Shown piece after piece: positions 1 to 8,025 of a DNA stretch of 12,125 nt. The notes under the pieces are model-generated. The model worked only from the letters and a program-made list of their open reading frames with translations, ran no database searches and had not been told where the DNA came from. This DNA comes from Accumulibacter sp964428215 (GTDB lineage Bacteria > Pseudomonadota > Gammaproteobacteria > Burkholderiales > Rhodocyclaceae): positions 1-12,125 of the forward strand of contig CAYRXO010000109.1 in assembly GCA_964428215.1 (NCBI GenBank). The letters run 5' to 3'. The position numbers and the translations under genes are program-made. Positions within the stretch are counted from its first letter, which is position 1. Every line of letters begins with the position of its first letter.

Positions 1-113
1 GCAAAGAATAAGGGAAAACGACTTTTTTGAATAGAATCATCCGGTATGCGACAATATTCCCTGTCAGGCTGGCAAAAATCGGGTCACCAGCAAATCACTT
101 TTCTCTAATCGTT
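1..113. other. unassigned stretch downstream of the last gene
   Basis: This AT-rich segment follows the glycosyltransferase stop codon. No convincing terminator hairpin with a T-run is visible on the minus strand. A minus-strand ATG at 40-38 opens a 13-codon frame that runs off the window edge (starting MILFKK), but it has no good ribosome binding site and I do not recognise it. It may be the first codons of the next cluster gene or may be chance. Confidence 0.3.
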
Positions 114-1277
114 CTATCTTCTTGCGTGTTTGCTCAATAAATCATCATAAAGGCGCGCATAACCCCGAGTCATCGCCAGAAGACTGAATCGCTCCTCGAC
201 AAGAGTGCGTCCTGCACGTCCTGCCGCCTGCGCCACTGACGGATTCAGCGCATAGCCGGCGATCGCTCTCGCCATTCCTACCGGGTCATTAGCAGGAACC
301 AAAGTCCCGCTATACCCATCGACAACAAGCTCGCCATTCCCGCCTACATCTGTCGCAATCACCGGTAAACCACTGGACATGGCCTCCAGAATGGTATTCG
401 AAATCCCTTCACCCAATGAGGGAAGCACAAAACAATCCAGTCCACGCATGATTGCTGGAATGTCATTTCTATTGCCTGGCAACCACGCCAGATCGGCCAC
501 TCCCGCTTCGTCCAGCAGCGTTTGTGACTGTTTGCGCAATGGGCCATCACCAATCATCAACAATCGCAGTTTGTGGCGCAATTCCGGCAATGAACGCAAC
601 ACTTCAATGAACGCATTTGCCAATGTGGTTTGATCCTTGACGCCTTGCATGCGACCGACGGTACCAATTAACCATAGATCAGGATCCTGAAACGGGCAAT
701 CGTCGATGACATTGCGCAAAGTTCTGACTGGATGAAAGCGCTGCGCATCAACACCGTTATAGATTTGCGCGACCTTATTACTGGGAACATGCACCTGTAA
801 CTTAAGGTACCGATCCAGATCGCGGGAAAGCGCAATGTAATGTGACACAAACGGCTTATACAGACGACGTAACCATTGATATTTCCTGTTGCTACCGTTG
901 AGATCAACCATGTCGCGGCCATGTTCACCGTGAATTCGAACAGGTACACCAGCCACAAATGCCGGTACGACGACTTCCAACGCCGCCAGATTCCGACTAT
1001 GCACAATGCTCGGCTGCAACCGTCGAAACAACGAAAAAAGCTGCGGATAAATCCAGAAACCGTGCCCAAGGGGTTTATTCAGCGCAATGTATTCAACATC
1101 TGTGCGGTGAATACGCTTGTAAAAATCACTGATTTCAGTCAACGACAATACCGCATGACGGTACTTACTGGCTGACAGGTGATTAATCAAATTGACAACA
1201 CCATTTTCCAATCCACCTATATCGAAACGGTAAACAACATGCAGCACCAGGGGACGTTGATCAATGGAAAATGTCAT
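114..1277 (-). CDS. GT4-family glycosyltransferase of the XrtA/PEP-CTERM exopolysaccharide system
   Basis: This 387-residue protein probably transfers a sugar from a nucleotide donor to the growing lipid-linked repeat unit on the cytoplasmic face of the inner membrane. The N-terminal Rossmann half carries the acceptor-side GGLENGVVNL loop (21-30) and a HSRN motif (93-96). The C-terminal Glycos_transf_1 half carries GTVGRMQGVKD (205-215), MIGDGP (241-246) and the E-x7-E signature of retaining GT4 enzymes, E290 and E298, followed by SGLPVIATDVGGNGE (302-316). Architecture and length match the TIGR03088 family of XrtA-linked sugar transferases. The start codon overlaps the exosortase stop as ATGA (1277-1274), so translation is probably coupled. 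Membership of the GT4 family is clear. The exact sugar and linkage cannot be read from sequence. Confidence 0.9.
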   Translation of the reverse strand: MTFSIDQRPLVLHVVYRFDIGGLENGVVNLINHLSASKYRHAVLSLTEISDFYKRIHRTDVEYIALNKPLGHGFWIYPQLFSLFRRLQPSIVHSRNLAALEVVVPAFVAGVPVRIHGEHGRDMVDLNGSNRKYQWLRRLYKPFVSHYIALSRDLDRYLKLQVHVPSNKVAQIYNGVDAQRFHPVRTLRNVIDDCPFQDPDLWLIGTVGRMQGVKDQTTLANAFIEVLRSLPELRHKLRLLMIGDGPLRKQSQTLLDEAGVADLAWLPGNRNDIPAIMRGLDCFVLPSLGEGISNTILEAMSSGLPVIATDVGGNGELVVDGYSGTLVPANDPVGMARAIAGYALNPSVAQAAGRAGRTLVEERFSLLAMTRGYARLYDDLLSKHARR

Positions 1278-2863
1278 TCAATTCTCATTGTCTGTTCGAT
1301 CGTTTTTTCAATTTCTGGCGCGGCAATTTTGACAAAATCTTCCAGTATTGAAGATGTGGCTTCTGTTGACTTCTTTAATGTATAAACGATAACAACAGCC
1401 GAATCATCGCCATGACCGATGATACGAGAATAAGCAGTATAAAGTTTGGCCATAAAGTCACTGGAGGTCCACAAGCCATTGACCCAATACCATTGCCAAA
1501 CCAATAGCTGGTTTTCAGAAACTGAGCGCAATTCAGCTGTATGCACTTCCAAATCACGATTGTTGAATTGAATATGACTCCTGCCAGATGAAACCTTGGA
1601 CCAGATCGGATCTCCACTGACAACCAGCTTGTTAATGGAACTGACAAGACGACGATCCTTGTTCTGGTTTCGATAGGCAGCAACAAATAAACCAATAAAA
1701 TTTTGGTTATTTTCTAAAATCCAATGCTGACTCGCTGAATTATTCTCATATTTGGGAGTCCAGGTAGGCAGGGCATGATCAACGACATTCCAACCAGAGA
1801 TTGGCGCAAGAGAAGCGATTTTTGAGATTTGAATGCGATCGATCTGCAATTGCCAAAGTGCAATTGGCCAAAGACTTAAAATCAGCAAACCAGAAAAAAT
1901 CAAACCGCCAAGGGAAATTTTTTTATTAGAAAACTCAGGAAATTGCTCATTGACGACGACTAACATATCAGGATTATTGTCATGCCAACGCGCTCCAATC
2001 CAAAACATCAAACCAATAACCAAACCAAAAAAGACCCACCCGTAAATAATATGATCAACTCCAACAGCCAACTTGTTTCCTGACAGATGGCCAAGCATGA
2101 CAATGATATAAGCGCGCGCCCAGTTCGCGACAACAGGCACCAGAAATGACAAACAAATAAAAATCAGGCGACGCTTCAAAGATTTATATGTTAAATACGC
2201 GTACAATGTGCCAACGGTAACGGATGCAATCAAATAACGCACTCCACTGCAAGCTTCGACGACCGACCAGGTTCCAGTTGGAATGACAATTTGCTGACCT
2301 TCACTATAAACAGGCACACCGCTCAAACGCAAGCCAAGCACAGTAAAATTAGCGGTCCACTCCATCAACTTGTATTGAGTGAATTCACCGAATGGGACCG
2401 CCAAAAGCAAAAAAAACAATGGGAAAATTATTATTTTACTAATTTGAGGGCCAAAGACGGCAACAACAGATGATATCAACATGAAAACTAAAGCGAACTG
2501 AGGAACGACATTTACTTCTGCCAACTGCCCAATAAACCAAAGAAAACCTGAAACCGTCAAAAAAAGAAGAGCAGGAAAAAATGGTTCGGGACAATAACGA
2601 ACTAAAATATCATGTTTTTTCCAAACCAACCATAACGATATCGGAAAAACAATAAAACCGTGCGTATATGTTCCATTATTGATCCAGATAGACACAATGG
2701 ATGACGCGGTTTCTCTGAACAATAACAGAATCGCCAACCACAGAACAATCAATGCGAGTGCTGCCTGACGCCAAACAGATCGTGACAAAGAAGTCAAAAC
2801 ATCAACGGAGCATTTCATCCAGGAAATTCCAGCGGAGATATTATTCTGCGTTTCCAAAAGCAT
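1274..2863 (-). CDS. xrtA: exosortase A with fused C-terminal EpsI domain
   Basis: This polytopic inner-membrane transpeptidase-like protease recognises and cleaves C-terminal PEP-CTERM sorting signals. Counting from the ATG at 2863, the protein has 529 residues. Predicted membrane helices occupy roughly the first 290 residues. The family's catalytic triad is visible: Cys205 in VVEACSGVRYL, Arg250 in NWARAY and His271 in GVDHIIYGW. The sequence TYTHGF near residue 66 is another family hallmark. A further transmembrane helix near 320-338 leads to a soluble region (about 347-510) that matches the EpsI family, a fusion known for exosortase A. The open frame extends to a TTG at 2902, and ATG 2818 would also leave a short N-tail before helix 1. 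None of the three starts has a strong Shine-Dalgarno sequence. The coding region is conspicuously AT-rich compared with the export and chain-length genes. Confidence 0.92.
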   Translation of the reverse strand: MLLETQNNISAGISWMKCSVDVLTSLSRSVWRQAALALIVLWLAILLLFRETASSIVSIWINNGTYTHGFIVFPISLWLVWKKHDILVRYCPEPFFPALLFLTVSGFLWFIGQLAEVNVVPQFALVFMLISSVVAVFGPQISKIIIFPLFFLLLAVPFGEFTQYKLMEWTANFTVLGLRLSGVPVYSEGQQIVIPTGTWSVVEACSGVRYLIASVTVGTLYAYLTYKSLKRRLIFICLSFLVPVVANWARAYIIVMLGHLSGNKLAVGVDHIIYGWVFFGLVIGLMFWIGARWHDNNPDMLVVVNEQFPEFSNKKISLGGLIFSGLLILSLWPIALWQLQIDRIQISKIASLAPISGWNVVDHALPTWTPKYENNSASQHWILENNQNFIGLFVAAYRNQNKDRRLVSSINKLVVSGDPIWSKVSSGRSHIQFNNRDLEVHTAELRSVSENQLLVWQWYWVNGLWTSSDFMAKLYTAYSRIIGHGDDSAVVIVYTLKKSTEATSSILEDFVKIAAPEIEKTIEQTMRIE

Positions 2864-2962
2864 ACCTGAACCACATTGAAAATCCAGATAATATCCAATC
2901 AATAATTACTTGTATGATTCTGACCAAGCATTAAACATAGTGAAAAAATTCGGTATGAAAAA

Positions 2963-4063
2963 TTAGCCAAGATTTCGTACGATAAACGGCCCCAACCAGT
3001 TTGCAATTGAAATAGGCATACGCCTCCATGTTTCAATCAACAATCGGTATTTGGCATTGGAAGGATTATTCTGAGGAACGCTCTCCCGTCGATACAGGCA
3101 ATATTCGTAATGCAAGGGTTCTGGCTCAAAACCCCAATTCTTTTTGAATGAATATGAACCGGTTCCCTGTTTGCTTCGTCCGTAGTCAAATATCTTCACT
3201 CCTCGTTCACAGGAACGTCGCATCAACTCCCAGTACTTGAAATCATTAGCAGCCAGATCGCGCGCAAAAATTTCATCACCAGCATAATAAGGAAGAACCT
3301 CATCACGAAAGTAAAAACTGAGCACGCTGCTCAATGATTTACCGTCTGGAGCACAGATGGTCAGCACTTCACAATCCGAGCCGAATTCCTGCTGGAGAAC
3401 TTGGAAGTATCGTTTAGGCAAAGCTGGCGTACCGTGACGGTGCACATTATTAGCATACATTAAAAAAAAACGACCGATATCAGCATCGATTTCACTTCTC
3501 AAGCCATTTTTTATTCCCTTACGAACCATGGCTCGCTGTTTGCGAGGTATAGCCAGCATATTGGCATCGACGTCCGATGCAATCGATTTGCGAAAACGAA
3601 CATACAGGTCCTGCACGGGCCATTCCGGGTGACGTCGGTGAATATTTCGCAATTCAAGATGGTCAACATCCAGTCTTTCAGCAATGTTTTTAGCCTCGTT
3701 TTCAAGCGCAATCGCTGCTTCAGTACTCTGGGCAACAACACCTCCATAAACAGCAAAAGGTAATGAGACCAGCGAGTTGCCAAACAACCGGCTTTTAACA
3801 TGCGCAAGTGGCAACACCCCCTCAATTATTCCGGCACGCTCTGTATAGAGAAAGCAAGTATGATGTGCAAACACTTTTCGGATAATTCGTTGCCATCCCG
3901 ATTTATGAAAAAAAGTAGCACCGGGACATGTAGCGACAAATTGATCCCAAATGTCTCCCATCTTCTTGTCATCCGGATCCAGTTGTTTGATGTTGATCGA
4001 TGCCCTATTCATTAGATCATCTTGAACGTTATTGCTGTCAGAATTCACAAGCTGATCAGACAT
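2963..4063 (-). CDS. FemAB-like GNAT-fold protein, XrtA/PEP-CTERM associated
   Basis: This 366-residue soluble protein resembles the TIGR03019 FemAB family. FemAB relatives use the acyl-CoA acetyltransferase-like fold to transfer aminoacyl or acyl groups. A role in decorating the polysaccharide or a linked peptide is an inference from context only. Visible family features are CPGATFFHKSGW (46-57) near the N-terminus, the basic PRKQRAMVRKG (173-183), YYAGD (259-263) with NDFKYWELMRRSCERG (273-288), and FDYGRSKQGTGSYSFKKNWGF (292-312). The ATG at 4063 overlaps the deacetylase gene by 8 bp. An alternative start at Met18 (4012) would begin closer to the conserved region. Neither has a strong ribosome binding site. 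A 60-bp AT-rich spacer separates its stop from the exosortase frame. Confidence 0.85.
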   Translation of the reverse strand: MSDQLVNSDSNNVQDDLMNRASINIKQLDPDDKKMGDIWDQFVATCPGATFFHKSGWQRIIRKVFAHHTCFLYTERAGIIEGVLPLAHVKSRLFGNSLVSLPFAVYGGVVAQSTEAAIALENEAKNIAERLDVDHLELRNIHRRHPEWPVQDLYVRFRKSIASDVDANMLAIPRKQRAMVRKGIKNGLRSEIDADIGRFFLMYANNVHRHGTPALPKRYFQVLQQEFGSDCEVLTICAPDGKSLSSVLSFYFRDEVLPYYAGDEIFARDLAANDFKYWELMRRSCERGVKIFDYGRSKQGTGSYSFKKNWGFEPEPLHYEYCLYRRESVPQNNPSNAKYRLLIETWRRMPISIANWLGPFIVRNLG

Positions 4064-4910
4064 TATGCGGTCTTGCCTTGATAAAAATATCGTCCATTCT
4101 TCCCCAACGAAAATCTCTTAACAGGCGCTTCAAACGCCCTTCAGTACATCGCAAATTAACATAATGACGAAACCGGGTTTTGGCATTTATCCCTGGAATG
4201 CGTGGTTGATTGAAGTCAATTTCCCATGGGTGCAGGTAAAAAATAACCGGTTGCTGATCGGAAAAATTAACCTGTTTCATCAGCCAACGCGAAACACCAT
4301 AGGGCAGCAAGCGAAAGTAGCCACCACCACTGGCCGGCCAGTTTCTGTCGAAAATCCGGGCAGTGGTCACTGGAAACTCGGTCAAACCCGGGCGTACCTG
4401 ATGCGAAAACCTTGGGGCGTCAGGCATACCGTAATGATCATGGCGAATGGGATAAATACTTGAGCTATATCGATAGCCAGCTTTTTCCAGGCAATCGAAG
4501 GCCCATAAATTTTTTTCGCCAATGGAAAAGCTCGGTGCCCGATAGCCAATCACTTCTGCACCAGACTGGTCTTCAAGTACATGTTTTGACCGCAAGATAT
4601 CGGCATAGAAAGTCGCCTCGGTCAGATCACTGACACGTTCATGCCCATAGCCGTGACTGGCCAGCTCGTGTCCAGCAGAAACAATTCTCCTCGTTAGCTG
4701 TGGGTAATGCTCGGCAATCCAGCCCAAAGTGAAAAATGTCGCTCGTGTTTGTTTCTCTTCAAGGATTGCCAACAAACGATCAACATTCTGTTCCACTCGA
4801 CACTCATATTTGTTCCATTGAGTGCGCGAAATGAACGGTGCAAAAGCCGAAACTTGAAAATAGTCTTCGACATCAATCGTCAAGGCATTAGTTAGCAAGG
4901 TTGCAGGCAT
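4056..4910 (-). CDS. XrtA-system polysaccharide deacetylase (NodB homology, CE4)
   Basis: This 284-residue protein is predicted to remove N- or O-acetyl groups from the exopolysaccharide using a divalent metal. The NodB motifs are in order. TIDVEDY (11-17) holds the candidate catalytic base Asp13. SHGYGH (85-90) supplies metal ligands His86 and His90. GYRAPSFS (122-129) carries the conserved Arg. GGGYFR (195-200) follows, and FYLHPWE (224-230) holds the late catalytic His. Together with the C-terminal extension this matches the TIGR03006 family, usual length about 280. No signal peptide is seen, as is common in this family. ATG 4910 is chosen. A TTG two codons upstream (4916) is also in frame. 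The start lies 2 nt after the stop of a possible 36-codon ORF, and no strong Shine-Dalgarno precedes it. Confidence 0.9.
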   Translation of the reverse strand: MPATLLTNALTIDVEDYFQVSAFAPFISRTQWNKYECRVEQNVDRLLAILEEKQTRATFFTLGWIAEHYPQLTRRIVSAGHELASHGYGHERVSDLTEATFYADILRSKHVLEDQSGAEVIGYRAPSFSIGEKNLWAFDCLEKAGYRYSSSIYPIRHDHYGMPDAPRFSHQVRPGLTEFPVTTARIFDRNWPASGGGYFRLLPYGVSRWLMKQVNFSDQQPVIFYLHPWEIDFNQPRIPGINAKTRFRHYVNLRCTEGRLKRLLRDFRWGRMDDIFIKARPHNV

Positions 4911-4912
4911 TA

Positions 4913-5023
4913 TCAAAATTTAGCTTGTTTATTGACTTCAGTGCGCTCTTCAGAAATCCAAATGACCACTCGCAGACAGTTTGAAATTGATTGTTCGAGT
5001 GCGGTGAGTACACATTTCACCAT
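4913..5023 (-). CDS. possible 36-residue ORF directly upstream of the deacetylase gene
   Basis: I do not recognise this peptide. It starts MVKCVLTALEQ, has a short hydrophobic stretch LRVVIWI (17-23) and ends NKQAKF. Its TGA stop (4915-4913) sits 2 nt before the deacetylase ATG, arranged TGATAATG, which would suit translational coupling because the deacetylase lacks a clear ribosome binding site. An AAGGA lies 12 nt before the ATG, longer than ideal spacing, and an in-frame TAA lies 7 codons upstream of the ATG. It could be a leader peptide, a degenerate gene end or chance. Only conservation could decide. Confidence 0.27.
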   Translation of the reverse strand: MVKCVLTALEQSISNCLRVVIWISEERTEVNKQAKF

Positions 5024-5188
5024 CGCGAAAAGAGTTCCTTCTTAGCATAACGAGTTAAGCGAGCTGAGAGGAATGCTTCTGAAGATTGGCTATCGGTTTG
5101 TCAATCCTGTCCAAACACAGCCAACATTAAGCCACCAGCTGTAGTTCATTCACAAGCTGCAGAAAACACTCCGTTAATTGCTGAGCAG

Positions 5189-5212
5189 ACCAGACCCTCA
5201 GGCAAGTCTGGT
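5189..5212 (-). repeat. 7-bp inverted repeat (hairpin) after the ATPase gene
   Basis: ACCAGAC (5189-5195) and GTCTGGT (5206-5212) pair perfectly around a 10-nt loop, about 50 nt past the ATPase stop. Read on the minus strand it is followed by CTGCTCAGC, with no T-run, so it does not look like a classical intrinsic terminator. It could stabilise the 3' end of the upstream mRNA segment, or be a protein site. Confidence 0.5.
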
Positions 5213-5217
5213 ACTGT

Positions 5218-5229
5218 GATCAATTGATC
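5218..5229. repeat. 12-bp perfect palindrome GATCAATTGATC
   Basis: The sequence GATCAATTGATC is fully self-complementary and lies 34 bp past the ATPase stop codon, next to the 7-bp hairpin. Perfect symmetry suits a dimeric DNA-binding protein, but the site is short enough that chance is possible. No nearby promoter was recognised. Confidence 0.4.
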
Positions 5230-5262
5230 TTCGCCGAGTTTGCCGAGTAACAAACGTAATGA

Positions 5263-6366
5263 TTAGGGCTTGACTCGTACAGCTTCGACCAGTTGCTGCA
5301 ACAAGGCTAGAAGTGCTGCGTTGCTCCGCTCGAGTCTGAACAGGCTACGCTCAAGCCGCATCATGCGCTGGTCAGCTTGACCACTTTTCAAATCGGCAAT
5401 AACTCGTGAAGCTTGGTCTGCAGTATTCCCATCCAGATTCAACCGGGATAGATCAATATCCAGAATATTGCTATCAGTAAGCTGAGAATTCAGGGAATTA
5501 GTCACACTTGCCGAGTTTTCTGCAATTTTGCTCGTAATCAGTGAAGCACCGGATTGAGTTTCTTCCCTGATCTCACTGGCAACTTCCTCGACCTCGGCCC
5601 TTGTAAAATCCCGCTTGCCGCTCAAATAACCGGAAAGCAGCAAACGGTCGCAGTGAGAGTTGATACGCCGGGGAACACCACCACTTGCCTCAAAGATCGC
5701 TTCAAAAGCACCTGCATCAAATCGAGGTGTATCCTGAGCGCCGGCACACCTCAGACGATGCTCGATGTAAGCGCGCGTCTCGTCTTTGTCCATCGGACCA
5801 ATGTGGCAAGCTGCAATCACTCGCTGGCGTAATTGTTGCATCTGCGGGCTTTGCATGATTCTGCGAAATTCAGGCTGGCCAATGAGAAAGCTTTGCAGCA
5901 GAGCTTGTGTGCCAAACTGGAAATTTGACAACATGCGCAGTTCCTCAACCGCTCTAGCAGTCAGGTTCTGCGCTTCGTCAACAATCAACAGACAACGTTT
6001 TCCTTGTCGAGTGATTTCGACCAGAAACGCTTCAAGAGATAATAATAGGTCCGATTTGCCGATATTTCGGGTAGGCACACCAAATGCTGCAGCGACCATA
6101 CGCAAGGTATCTTCTGCATCCAATTGGGTGGTCACCAGCTGTGCGGCAACCACTTTATCGGGATCAAGATCGTTGAGTAGTCCCCGCACTATCGTGGTCT
6201 TGCCAGCACCAACTTCTCCAGTGACCACAATGAAACCTTCGTTCTGGTTCAACCCATATTCAAGATAAGCCATCGCACGCTGATGCTGTTTGCTGGCGAA
6301 ATAGAAAGATGGATCTGGATTCAGCTGAAATGGCTTGCTGGTCAAGCCGTAGAAGGATTCATACAT
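5263..6366 (-). CDS. XrtA-associated AAA ATPase (ExeA/GspA-like)
   Basis: This 367-residue ATPase belongs by its sequence to the TIGR03015 family found next to exosortase A genes, related to the ExeA/GspA secretion ATPases. The canonical start MYESFYGLTSKPFQLNPDP is present. Walker A GEVGAGKTT spans 50-58 and Walker B LLIVDEAQ spans 126-133. A sensor-like segment GQPEFRR (163-169) and the arginine-bearing GGVPRRIN (229-236) follow. The last 40 residues form a likely coiled coil (RMMRLERSLFRLERSNAALL). No membrane segment is evident. It starts 9 bp after the beta-barrel stop with no good Shine-Dalgarno, so coupling is likely. It may energise assembly or export, but the family's true role is unknown. 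Confidence 0.9.
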   Translation of the reverse strand: MYESFYGLTSKPFQLNPDPSFYFASKQHQRAMAYLEYGLNQNEGFIVVTGEVGAGKTTIVRGLLNDLDPDKVVAAQLVTTQLDAEDTLRMVAAAFGVPTRNIGKSDLLLSLEAFLVEITRQGKRCLLIVDEAQNLTARAVEELRMLSNFQFGTQALLQSFLIGQPEFRRIMQSPQMQQLRQRVIAACHIGPMDKDETRAYIEHRLRCAGAQDTPRFDAGAFEAIFEASGGVPRRINSHCDRLLLSGYLSGKRDFTRAEVEEVASEIREETQSGASLITSKIAENSASVTNSLNSQLTDSNILDIDLSRLNLDGNTADQASRVIADLKSGQADQRMMRLERSLFRLERSNAALLALLQQLVEAVRVKP

Positions 6367-6375
6367 TCGAGTCGA

Positions 6376-8025
6376 TCAAAAGCTGTGAGAAATTCCGCCG
6401 GTCAAAGCACTTTCCGAATAATGTACCGTCCCATCGGAAAAAACCCGCCTAAAACCAATATTGCCTTGAGTTTTTGGTGAAATGTTAGTACTTAAAAACA
6501 AAAACGCTCCATCGGTCGTTGTTTCCTGCTGACTGTTACCATAACTTCGAGCCTGTTGATGATTCAAAGAGATACTTAATGAAGTCGTCCCGGTAAGTTG
6601 GTTCGCCCAGACAATACCAATGCCACGTTGACGGACGCGATTCGACATCAATTGGTCAAGATTTGGCACAAAGGGTTGTCGATCGGAATCGGTGATCGTA
6701 AGCGTGACCGTGTTGCGGACCCCAAGGATCGCCAACGACAGTTCCTGTAGTTTATTGAGATTCGGACCGTTTGTTAATGATGAAGCAATCACGGATCCAT
6801 TTAACGGAATATTATACTGTTGCAATAATTTTAGAACTTCAGATCTGACCGCTTGTGGAGATAAATCGGGATTAGTCGCAGCTAACTGAAGATAATAAAA
6901 GTCGTAGGAAGTTATGCCAAGATTATTATTTACAGTTGATGGCAAATATGAAACATCCTTGCTGGCACGGTAGTAAATTTGCGCGCGCTTCATGCGATGC
7001 TTGAAAGAAACTTCATACCCGTCACCAAAAAAGCGTTTGTTTTTAAATGCAGACAGTTCTGTTAGCGGCGCAGGTGTCCACACAAAGCCGTATCCGTAAT
7101 TGTTCCTCGTCTGTTGACTTTCACTGAGATAGTTATTAGATTCCTGTCCGGCATTTACTGAAAAACGCCACTCCGGATTCAGCCGATATCCCAAGGTTAA
7201 GCTGTAATTGGTCGACTCGTAGTCTTTGCCAAATGAATAGTCATTATAAATGCTGTCGGCATCAAAAGACCATGTGACTGCACTTAGTGGCGTAGTACCG
7301 TTGAGTTTGGTTATCCACTCGTTAGACTGCAAGTCCGCAACGGCATTCGATTTTGAAGAAGTAGTGGATAGTCGATAACGCAACAGATAATCGACCGATG
7401 AAAACAACTTTCCCTTGACATATGGGGAAAGAGAGTAATGCGAGGTTTCCGTCTGATTGGTGTTGAAATTTGCGCTCCCCGGTGAAACGGCACCAACCGG
7501 ATTCAAATACTGTTGTGAAATTGTCCCTAAGCCATCAACAAATAGCCAGTTCTCTATTGCTTCAACCTTACCCACTGCATTCAATGTGTTTTGATGGCGG
7601 TTGGCCGATGAATCACGCGCATTGAATATTCCTGAGAAACCATAATCTAGTCGCAGGCTCCCCCGCGCGCCTTTGCCATCAATGGATATCCCTGGGGTAA
7701 CAACACTGATCAGGTCGCCCGACGAGTTGTCGTAACCTGCATGTGCATTATTTGTCAGAGTCTCCGAGACGCCCAGTTTTGTTGTTATCTGCCAGTTTTC
7801 AGCCTGCGCCGCCCCAACGGCTCCAATGCAGACGAGGACTAGCCCGACGCTTGGCCTGACCGAAGTAGATTGATAAACACTGCACAGTCGCTTCAGTGTC
7901 GCAACTGGCCATTTCCCAGTTCCTGCAGGAATCGTGCTTGTGCCAGCCCTTTCCAGCCGCTCAATTTGAATCTGAAGCGCCGTAACCATAGCCGTATCCG
8001 TATCCGTATCCGTATCCGTAGCCAT
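6376..8025 (-). CDS. XrtA-associated outer-membrane beta-barrel protein (TIGR03016-like)
   Basis: From ATG 8025 the ORF encodes 549 residues. A hydrophobic segment (60-73, VGLVLVCIGAVGA) ends in AAQA before ENWQI, a likely signal peptidase I site near residue 75. The mature part has alternating, aromatic-rich segments (for example LTLGYRLNPEWRFSVNAG) and ends in Phe (GGISHSF), typical of an outer-membrane barrel. Context and pattern match the TIGR03016 PEP-CTERM-associated outer-membrane family, which may act in secretion or anchoring of the polymer. The first 55 residues are odd: they overlap the kinase gene by 65 bp, and residues 2-11 are a Thr-Asp repeat from the hexanucleotide tract. ATG 8025 has AGGA 5 nt upstream. 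ATG 7989 is the only other in-frame ATG before the signal peptide, and no in-frame GTG or TTG follows it. Confidence 0.82.
   Translation of the reverse strand: MATDTDTDTDTAMVTALQIQIERLERAGTSTIPAGTGKWPVATLKRLCSVYQSTSVRPSVGLVLVCIGAVGAAQAENWQITTKLGVSETLTNNAHAGYDNSSGDLISVVTPGISIDGKGARGSLRLDYGFSGIFNARDSSANRHQNTLNAVGKVEAIENWLFVDGLGTISQQYLNPVGAVSPGSANFNTNQTETSHYSLSPYVKGKLFSSVDYLLRYRLSTTSSKSNAVADLQSNEWITKLNGTTPLSAVTWSFDADSIYNDYSFGKDYESTNYSLTLGYRLNPEWRFSVNAGQESNNYLSESQQTRNNYGYGFVWTPAPLTELSAFKNKRFFGDGYEVSFKHRMKRAQIYYRASKDVSYLPSTVNNNLGITSYDFYYLQLAATNPDLSPQAVRSEVLKLLQQYNIPLNGSVIASSLTNGPNLNKLQELSLAILGVRNTVTLTITDSDRQPFVPNLDQLMSNRVRQRGIGIVWANQLTGTTSLSISLNHQQARSYGNSQQETTTDGAFLFLSTNISPKTQGNIGFRRVFSDGTVHYSESALTGGISHSF

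Larger units (their letters stand above)
4911..5262. other. 352-bp intergenic gap splitting the cluster
   Basis: This is the only large gap within the gene series and lies between the ATPase and deacetylase genes. Starting from the ATPase side it contains a tandem ACTCGGC pair (5248-5242 and 5239-5233), a 12-bp palindrome (5218-5229), a 7-bp hairpin (5189-5212) and the possible 36-codon ORF at 5023-4913. No long frame or RNA gene is recognisable. A TTGACA (-35-like) on the minus strand at 5104-5099 lacks a convincing -10 at the right distance. The gap could separate two transcription units or hold a processing site. Confidence 0.6.

Noticed and set aside
5076..5104. TTGACA on the minus strand in the mid-cluster gap as a second promoter
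   Set aside because: The -35 is perfect, but the sequence 16-18 bp downstream (around CAGAAG) does not resemble a -10.
7910..7924. ATG at 7912 on the minus strand with AGGA 8 nt upstream, as an alternative beta-barrel start
   Set aside because: It is out of frame with the signal peptide and barrel, and its own frame stops soon after.
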